Virus record (IMG/VR): IMGVR_UViG_3300042465_003163
Location: 1 to 25,564 of that record
DNA length: 25,564 nucleotides
Direction: 5' to 3' (one strand)
Source of the DNA: a virus
In this document: in pieces, positions 20,369 to 25,564 of the stretch
How the letters are laid out: every line of letters begins with the position of its first letter
How positions within the stretch are numbered: position 1 is the stretch's first letter
The notes under the pieces: model-generated
What the model saw: only the letters and a program-made list of their open reading frames with translations
What the model was told of the DNA's origin: nothing
The model's database searches: none
Made by a program: the position numbers and the translations under genes

Positions 20369-21622
20369 ATGAAAGAGACATTATTTATAGAGATGGAGAT
20401 TGCAAATGGTGATTGGTATGATAATCATGATATAAACTCTTTATCTTTTAGGTTTGATATAGATACTAAAATATGTGATTTTGATAATGTGAATGATAAT
20501 AAAATATTTAACACAGTATCAACAGGTTATATACCTACATTAAATGATAAATTATATTTTGCAAAAGGAGTTAATATTCCAAGAGTAAAACTTAAAAATC
20601 TTGCAAAAGATTACAAAATTAAATCTACTACTAATTTAACAGATGCATCAGCAATTTTTGTTTCAGAAAATAGTAATTCAAAATACACAACTTGTCAATG
20701 GACATATACTGTTGATACTGTTGAGTTTAAACAATATTTTGAAAATTATTTAGCTTTAAACTTAGGTGATGATTATTATAATCAAAAAGTAATAGATGCA
20801 TTAGAATTTTATACTGAAGAATCAATTGGAGTTTCATATAATACAAGAGGTTTTCTTGAAAGTTCACATATTCCATTTAGATTAACATCTGGTACTAGTT
20901 ATTCTTCTAAAAGATATAATAAAATACAAGATGAATATCTTAGTGCTTATAATGAAATAAATAATTCAACTCTACCAGTATATGATGAATCAGAATTACT
21001 AAAACACCTTAATGGAAATGAGGCATTAGGTATTGATTCTGATATGTATGATAGCTTGTGTGAAATGTTTAATAGTTCTGATACTGATAATCACACAATG
21101 GCTATGGAAATCATGGCTAATTCAAATTTTGAAGACAGTGTGTTATATCTTAGTTTACTATTTTATTCATACTCTGGTCAAATGCAGCAATGTAGAAGTA
21201 AAGGACATGTAAATTTTAAATCATTATTATCTCTAATGACATTACCAAGTTCATATTTTAGAATGAATATTGATGATGTTATGGATAAACTGAAAAAGCA
21301 TAAACAATTAACTAAAGAAAATGTTGACATAGTGCTAAAGCTCCACGGGGATGATATAACTGATGGAGGTAATTCTTTATATTTTAGAGTAAAAACTATT
21401 ACTTTATGTACTGAATATCTTGAAGTTATGGATTTTAATTATACTTTTGTAGTGCAAGAAGATTTTGTTGCATCATCCCCAGAAATTGAATTACCTGATT
21501 TAGAAGAAGAAGCAGTTGTTGCATCTATTGCAACAGAACCTGAAAAGATAGATAAAGTCTTAATTGACTTTGATAATGTGAATCTAGAATTAAAAACAAA
21601 CACTGATGGCTATTTCTTATAA
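20369..21622 (+). CDS. Large uncharacterised protein, shared domain with 17496-17903
   Basis: A 417-residue acidic protein I do not recognise. Residues 1-200 look like a mixed alpha/beta domain, with SSHIPFRLTSGTSYSSKRYN marking a loop. Residues about 225-330 are helical and related to the protein upstream of the VWA gene. A glutamate/valine-rich stretch (about 365-395) leads to a C-terminal tail. DFDNVN occurs at both ends (38-43 and 400-405), from an identical 15-nt stretch of DNA. The start is 12-14 nt after a terminator; its 3' end overlaps the nuclease gene by 17 nt. Confidence 0.8.
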   Translation: MKETLFIEMEIANGDWYDNHDINSLSFRFDIDTKICDFDNVNDNKIFNTVSTGYIPTLNDKLYFAKGVNIPRVKLKNLAKDYKIKSTTNLTDASAIFVSENSNSKYTTCQWTYTVDTVEFKQYFENYLALNLGDDYYNQKVIDALEFYTEESIGVSYNTRGFLESSHIPFRLTSGTSYSSKRYNKIQDEYLSAYNEINNSTLPVYDESELLKHLNGNEALGIDSDMYDSLCEMFNSSDTDNHTMAMEIMANSNFEDSVLYLSLLFYSYSGQMQQCRSKGHVNFKSLLSLMTLPSSYFRMNIDDVMDKLKKHKQLTKENVDIVLKLHGDDITDGGNSLYFRVKTITLCTEYLEVMDFNYTFVVQEDFVASSPEIELPDLEEEAVVASIATEPEKIDKVLIDFDNVNLELKTNTDGYFL

Positions 21623-22613
21623 TGAAGAATTAAATCAATTTTATAATAGTGACTTTTATTTTAGTTACTCAAGTATTAATAAGCTGCTGTATTCACCGGC
21701 AGCTTTTTATAGACACTATATCTTAAATCAAAGAGAAGATATGGTTGATGCTCATTTAGTAGCAGGGAAAGTAGTACATTGTTTACTACTTGAACCAAAG
21801 AATTTTGATAAAGAATTCATAGTAATACCTGGTAATCTTCCAAAAGATAACAACAGGTTATTAGTAGATGAAGTCTTTAAGGTTTATCAATCACAACCTG
21901 ATACTGATTTAACATTAACTGATTTCTCTGATTCAATAATTGATGTACTTGCAGGTATTAACTTGTATCAGTCATTAAAAAATGATGAAGGTAGAATTGC
22001 AAAAATGACAACTGAACAGAATATGCAGTACTTTGAATTTTTAAAAGTAAAGCAAGGTAAAACTATTGTGGATCAAACCACACTAGACACAGCAAAAGAA
22101 TCTGTAGAGTTATTAAGAAAGCATCCAATTGTGAGTGAGTTGATGCAACTTAATGGTGATATAGATGAGAATGTTAAGATCTTTAATGAAGAAGGTGTAC
22201 AGATAAAATCAAGTAAGTATAAATTTGGTTTTAAAGGTATCTTAGATAATGTAGTCATGGACTATAATACTAAGACTTTATTTATTAATGACTTAAAAAC
22301 AACTGGTAAACCTATTCAGGATTTTCCAGACTCAGTGCAATATTATAAATATTGGATACAGGCCGTCATGTATAAACAGTTGAGTTTGGGTAAATATCTT
22401 AAAGGTTTACCTGATATGGCTGAATGGAAAATTGTTATTACTTTTATTGTGATTGATAAAGCTAATTTAATTTATCCTTTTCAAGTATCAACAGAAACAT
22501 TAAAGGTGTGGGAAGAAAATTTTAAAGAGATATTGACAGTTGTAGACTATCATTATACTAATAAGGATTTTACTCTTCCATATCAATTAGCAACCGGTAA
22601 TGTAAAACTATAA
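21606..22613 (+). CDS. PD-(D/E)XK exonuclease (DUF3799/RecE/Cas4-like)
   Basis: A 335-residue protein. The N-terminal SYSSINKLLYSPAAFYRHY is the S-x-L-x-x-SPA-type start of phage RecE/Cas4-like nucleases; AGKVVHCLLLEP (H58) supplies the conserved histidine. The catalytic core is GILDNVV (D214) and FINDLKTT (D229, K231), followed by QYYKYWIQAVMY with the Q-x-x-x-Y motif (Q252, Y256). There are no cysteines for the iron-sulfur cluster of Cas4. It probably makes 3' overhangs for annealing by the Sak4-like protein. The start overlaps the previous gene by 17 nt. Confidence 0.9.
   Translation: MAISYNEELNQFYNSDFYFSYSSINKLLYSPAAFYRHYILNQREDMVDAHLVAGKVVHCLLLEPKNFDKEFIVIPGNLPKDNNRLLVDEVFKVYQSQPDTDLTLTDFSDSIIDVLAGINLYQSLKNDEGRIAKMTTEQNMQYFEFLKVKQGKTIVDQTTLDTAKESVELLRKHPIVSELMQLNGDIDENVKIFNEEGVQIKSSKYKFGFKGILDNVVMDYNTKTLFINDLKTTGKPIQDFPDSVQYYKYWIQAVMYKQLSLGKYLKGLPDMAEWKIVITFIVIDKANLIYPFQVSTETLKVWEENFKEILTVVDYHYTNKDFTLPYQLATGNVKL
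21681..21708 (+). promoter_or_regulatory. Terminator-like hairpin inside the nuclease gene 5' end
   Basis: AAGCTGCTG pairs with CGGCAGCTT (9 bp, one T-G wobble) around a 7-nt loop, followed by a run of five T. It lies 75 nt after the start codon and inside the SPAAF-coding region, so it could be incidental. Confidence 0.4.
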
Positions 22614-22618
22614 CAATT

Positions 22619-23188
22619 ATGAGTATTAGTGCGCTTTATAAAAATTACTTTCAAAAATCCAAGATATTTGTATATCCACTCTTGGGCATTAAAAAAGGTT
22701 CAAGTGTTACTCCAGTTCAAACATATTTTGGCTGGAATGATTATGTAAAACCTGAGGATATGAAATTAGTAGCAATTTTTCATGAAAGAAAAGATCAAGA
22801 TTATCTGAATTTTGAGAAAAATGTACTATTAAAACACAATAGACTAAGTGATTATATTAAACTGAATGATACTGAGGTATTATATACATTTGATTTTTCT
22901 GACATGAAAGATGATTGGATGCATTTAATCAATGGTAAATACAGTAAGATGAATCCTACAGTTAAGCGCAAAATAAGAGACCATTTTGATAAGAATGGCA
23001 GCAATTTCATGTATATGGATAGCTTTTTGTTTCCTGAAAAGTATTTTAATATTTATTCTGAGTTACTTGGTATATCAGAAGAGACATTAAGAGATGTAGG
23101 AGAATTATGTACTATACCAGACATGGAAAAAGAAATATTAATAGTAAATGTAGAAGAATTACAAAAGTTAAATAAAGATTTAAAATAA
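22619..23188 (+). CDS. Hypothetical protein
   Basis: A 189-residue protein between the nuclease and the polymerase. It has alternating strands and helices: KIFVYPLLGI, MKLVAIFHERKDQDY, VLYTFDFSDMKDDWMHLI, KMNPTVKRKIRDHF, FMYMDSFLFPEKYFNIYSEL, ending in a lysine-rich helix. I see no catalytic motif. Position among replication genes suggests a conserved accessory of DNA metabolism. It starts 5 nt after the nuclease stop and ends 5 nt before the next gene. Confidence 0.75.
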   Translation: MSISALYKNYFQKSKIFVYPLLGIKKGSSVTPVQTYFGWNDYVKPEDMKLVAIFHERKDQDYLNFEKNVLLKHNRLSDYIKLNDTEVLYTFDFSDMKDDWMHLINGKYSKMNPTVKRKIRDHFDKNGSNFMYMDSFLFPEKYFNIYSELLGISEETLRDVGELCTIPDMEKEILIVNVEELQKLNKDLK

Positions 23189-23193
23189 AAATT

Positions 23194-23580
23194 ATGACAG
23201 GAGAAAACACAATGACATTAATTAGTTCAGAATGGAATGGTCACAGTACATTTAGAATGATACCAGTATCTAATGATTCACCTTATGTAGAATGTATTTA
23301 TGATTTGACATCAGGGTTATTTGTTATTATAGGTAAAGTAACTAAAACTACATTACACATGTTACCAAAACTAGATGAAAATGGAGACCCTACTGCTACT
23401 AAAGCATTGAGACCTAATGGTAGAAATGTAAAAGAAGAAAGAGTGTCAAGTGAAACATTTCAAGAGTACTACTTAGATAACAAGTTAGATATTAAAAATC
23501 TTATTAACTTTATAGGTATTAATTCTAAAGAGTTTGACTTTCAGACTACACTTGATAAAGCAGTACAACCTGCAAAATAA
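23194..23580 (+). CDS. Hypothetical protein
   Basis: A 128-residue protein with strands in the first half (TFRMIPVSNDSPYVECIYD, GLFVIIGKVTKTTLHMLP), a basic loop (ALRPNGRNVKEERV) and a helical end. An in-frame ATG at 23212 could be the true start. No known family. It is the last gene before a strong terminator, so it closes the unit containing the shared-domain protein and the nuclease. Confidence 0.75.
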   Translation: MTGENTMTLISSEWNGHSTFRMIPVSNDSPYVECIYDLTSGLFVIIGKVTKTTLHMLPKLDENGDPTATKALRPNGRNVKEERVSSETFQEYYLDNKLDIKNLINFIGINSKEFDFQTTLDKAVQPAK

Positions 23581-23590
23581 TTAAATAATT

Positions 23591-23623
23591 CACAGAGTGT
23601 CATTACTGATGCTCTGTGTTTTT
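23591..23623 (+). terminator. Strong rho-independent terminator
   Basis: A 12-bp stem (CACAGAGTGTCA with TGATGCTCTGTG, two G-T wobbles) with loop TTAC is followed by five T. It is the strongest hairpin in the window. The polymerase start lies 38 nt downstream. Confidence 0.95.
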
Positions 23624-23660
23624 AACTAAATAGGGGAAACAGCTTAACTGAATAATAAAT

Positions 23661-25564
23661 ATGGGAGAGATTACAAAAACACATTGGGTCATGGACCTAG
23701 AAACTCTTAGCAATTGCTTTATAGCTTGTTTTGAAAGTGTTAAATCAGATGAAAGATATGTATTTGTAATGCATGATTTACAGAATGACTGGGATGAGTT
23801 TATTGCATTTTTAGAAAGAAATATATTATATGATGAATGGCATGTATCTTATAATGGATTAGGATTTGATGGTCAGATAACTGAATATATAATTCAGAAT
23901 GCTGAAAGTTTATCTTATATGTCAGGTAGTGAGATTGCAGAATGGGTTTACAGTAAAGCACAACATGTAATCAATAAGCAAAGTAATGGAGAATTTCTAG
24001 ATTTTTATGAAAAGACTATGAGTGTTAAGCAAGTAGATGTCTTTAAGTTAAATCATTGGGATAATCCTGCTAAAAGAAGCTCACTAAAGTGGATTCAGTA
24101 TAGTATGGATTGGGAAAGCATACAGGATATGCCTATACACCATACTACCAAAGTGACCACATTTGATCAGATTGATGAGATAATTGGTTATTGTTGGAAT
24201 GATGTAAAGTCAACTAAGCGTATAATGATGCTTAGTAAAAGTCAAATTGCTTTAAGGAAAACATTAACTGAGGAGTATAATATTCCTTTATTCAGTGCAT
24301 CTGAGCCAAGAATTAGTAAAGAGTTATTTTTACATTTCTTGAGTGAGAGTACTGGTATTAAAAAGTATGACTTAAGACAATTAAGAACTAAAAGAGAAAG
24401 TATTACAGTAAAAGATATAATACTTGATTATACTGAATTTAAAACTGCAACATTTCAAAAACTATTAACAAGATTTAATGAAATAATTGTATATCCAGAA
24501 AACACAAAAGGAGGATTTAAATATAGTCTGAACTATAAAGGTGTTAAAACTGATTTTGGTTTAGGTGGTATTCATGGTGCAAGGAAGAGTGGTATATATG
24601 AGTCTAGTAAGGATGTTATTATTATGTCAAGTGATGTAGTATCATATTATCCCAACTTAGCAATCAGAAATGGTTGGTCTCCAGCACATTTACCAAAAGC
24701 AGAATTTTGTGAGTTATATGAATGGTTCTTTAATGAAAGAAAAAAGATAAGTAAAAAAGATGTAAGGAATTATGTATATAAGATTATTCTTAATTCAACT
24801 TATGGATTAAGTAATGATGCTAATAGTTTTCTGTATGACCCAGAGTTTACTATGCAAATTACAATTAATGGCCAGTTAAGTTTATGCATGCTATATGAGA
24901 TGATATGTGAGGAGATTCCTGATGCATATCCTTTGATGCAAAATACTGATGGTCTAGAAACTATTATACCTAGAGAATATCAAGATAAGTATCTAGAGAT
25001 TTGCAATAGATGGGAAAAGATAACTAATCTTCAATTAGAACATGATACTTATAGTAAAATGATTCTTGGAGATGTAAATAACTACATAGCAATACATGAT
25101 TATAAACTTGTTGATAAAGATAGATATAATGAAATGAAGCAAGAGAATCCGCATTATCTTTTTAAAGAAGGAAATGGTACGTTCTATTATGCTGCAACTA
25201 AGTGTAAAGGTAGATTTGAGTTTAATAATCTGGCCTTACATAAGAATAAAAGTTTTTTAATTATACCAAGAGCAATATATTATCATTTTGTACACGGTAT
25301 TAAACCTGAAGCTTTTCTACTTACTCAGACTAATGTGTATGATTATTGTGGAGGAGTTAAGATAAAAGGTGACTGGGAATTTATTGAAGAGAAAATAGAA
25401 ATGTCTGAGTATTCAGCTACAAAACTACAACAGACTATTAGATATTATATATCTGAGAAAGGGTCTAAAATTATTAAGACAAATAAAACTGATGGTAGAA
25501 AGATACAAGTTGAGAGTGGTAAGTGGATGCAGACTGTATTCATTAACTATGTAGAGAAGCCTTT
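23661..25564 (+). CDS. DNA polymerase family B (3' end outside window)
   Basis: 634 complete codons are visible and the frame is open to the window edge. The 3'-5' exonuclease motifs are MDLETL (D12, E14), YNGLGFD (N65, D70) and YCWND (Y177, D181). The polymerase motifs are A: DVVSYYPN (D325), B: KIILNSTYG (K374 to G382) and C: QNTDGLE (D430). Motif C has asparagine where most family B enzymes have the first aspartate of DTD. A later ATKCKGRFEF matches the K-x-x-G region. It should copy the phage genome with proofreading, together with the DnaB-like helicase and primase. The start follows a terminator and an A/T-rich leader without Shine-Dalgarno. Confidence 0.95.
   Translation, partial: MGEITKTHWVMDLETLSNCFIACFESVKSDERYVFVMHDLQNDWDEFIAFLERNILYDEWHVSYNGLGFDGQITEYIIQNAESLSYMSGSEIAEWVYSKAQHVINKQSNGEFLDFYEKTMSVKQVDVFKLNHWDNPAKRSSLKWIQYSMDWESIQDMPIHHTTKVTTFDQIDEIIGYCWNDVKSTKRIMMLSKSQIALRKTLTEEYNIPLFSASEPRISKELFLHFLSESTGIKKYDLRQLRTKRESITVKDIILDYTEFKTATFQKLLTRFNEIIVYPENTKGGFKYSLNYKGVKTDFGLGGIHGARKSGIYESSKDVIIMSSDVVSYYPNLAIRNGWSPAHLPKAEFCELYEWFFNERKKISKKDVRNYVYKIILNSTYGLSNDANSFLYDPEFTMQITINGQLSLCMLYEMICEEIPDAYPLMQNTDGLETIIPREYQDKYLEICNRWEKITNLQLEHDTYSKMILGDVNNYIAIHDYKLVDKDRYNEMKQENPHYLFKEGNGTFYYAATKCKGRFEFNNLALHKNKSFLIIPRAIYYHFVHGIKPEAFLLTQTNVYDYCGGVKIKGDWEFIEEKIEMSEYSATKLQQTIRYYISEKGSKIIKTNKTDGRKIQVESGKWMQTVFINYVEKP

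Noticed and set aside
21606-22613. Cas4 identity for the PD-(D/E)XK nuclease
   Set aside because: The protein lacks the cysteine set for an iron-sulfur cluster and there are no other cas genes; a RecE/DUF3799-type phage exonuclease fits better.
1-25564. CRISPR array, tRNA, rRNA or insertion sequence
   Set aside because: No regularly spaced repeats, no cloverleaf-like segments with CCA ends and no transposase motifs or terminal inverted repeats were seen by eye; a tRNAscan or CRISPR search was not possible.

Overview
The window is a dense, AT-rich phage genome segment: 56 genes in 25.6 kb, almost all on the + strand, with frequent 1-17 nt start/stop overlaps (ATGA, TAATG) and no gene-free stretch over about 100 nt. 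Start codons almost never follow a Shine-Dalgarno motif and sit behind A/T-rich leaders instead. That style, and the look of many small proteins, points to a phage of Bacteroidota. The replication set (superfamily 2 (SF2) helicase, uracil-DNA glycosylase, DnaB-like helicase, Sak4-like ATPase, SSB-like protein, TOPRIM primase, PD-(D/E)XK nuclease, family B DNA polymerase) resembles that of crAss-like phages (Crassvirales). The assignment is by gene content only and has moderate confidence. The genetic code looks standard: TAA, TAG and TGA all terminate recognisable genes.

Layout. 1-2.5 kb: an unknown gene, a terminator, a membrane-anchored HExxH protein, small genes, a lipoprotein, an HNH nuclease and a zinc-finger protein. 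2.5-8.5 kb: an SF2 helicase followed by about 20 small accessory genes, including a ClpS-like adaptor, an HTH/RHH regulator, several one- or two-helix membrane microproteins and a NinB-like protein. 8.5-8.8 kb: the only gene on the - strand. 8.8-15 kb: replication core (UDG, candidate helicase loader, DnaB-like helicase, Sak4-like ATPase, SSB-like protein, terminator, primase, GIY-YIG nuclease). 15-17.9 kb: small accessory genes, including a tandem paralogue pair whose second copy carries an in-frame TGA, and a DUF6915-like protein. 17.5-21.6 kb: a zincin-VWA protein and a MoxR-type AAA+ ATPase, flanked on both sides by proteins that share a domain. 21.6-25.6 kb: PD-(D/E)XK nuclease, two unknown genes, a terminator and a family B DNA polymerase cut by the window edge.

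How it works together (inference). The loader candidate, helicase, primase, SSB-like protein and polymerase would form the replisome. Sak4, the NinB-like protein and the PD-(D/E)XK nuclease would supply single-strand annealing recombination. The small genes probably adjust host physiology, for example proteolysis through ClpS and the cell surface through the lipoprotein and membrane peptides. The most system-like unexplained locus is the AAA+/VWA-zincin pair with its flanking shared-domain proteins.
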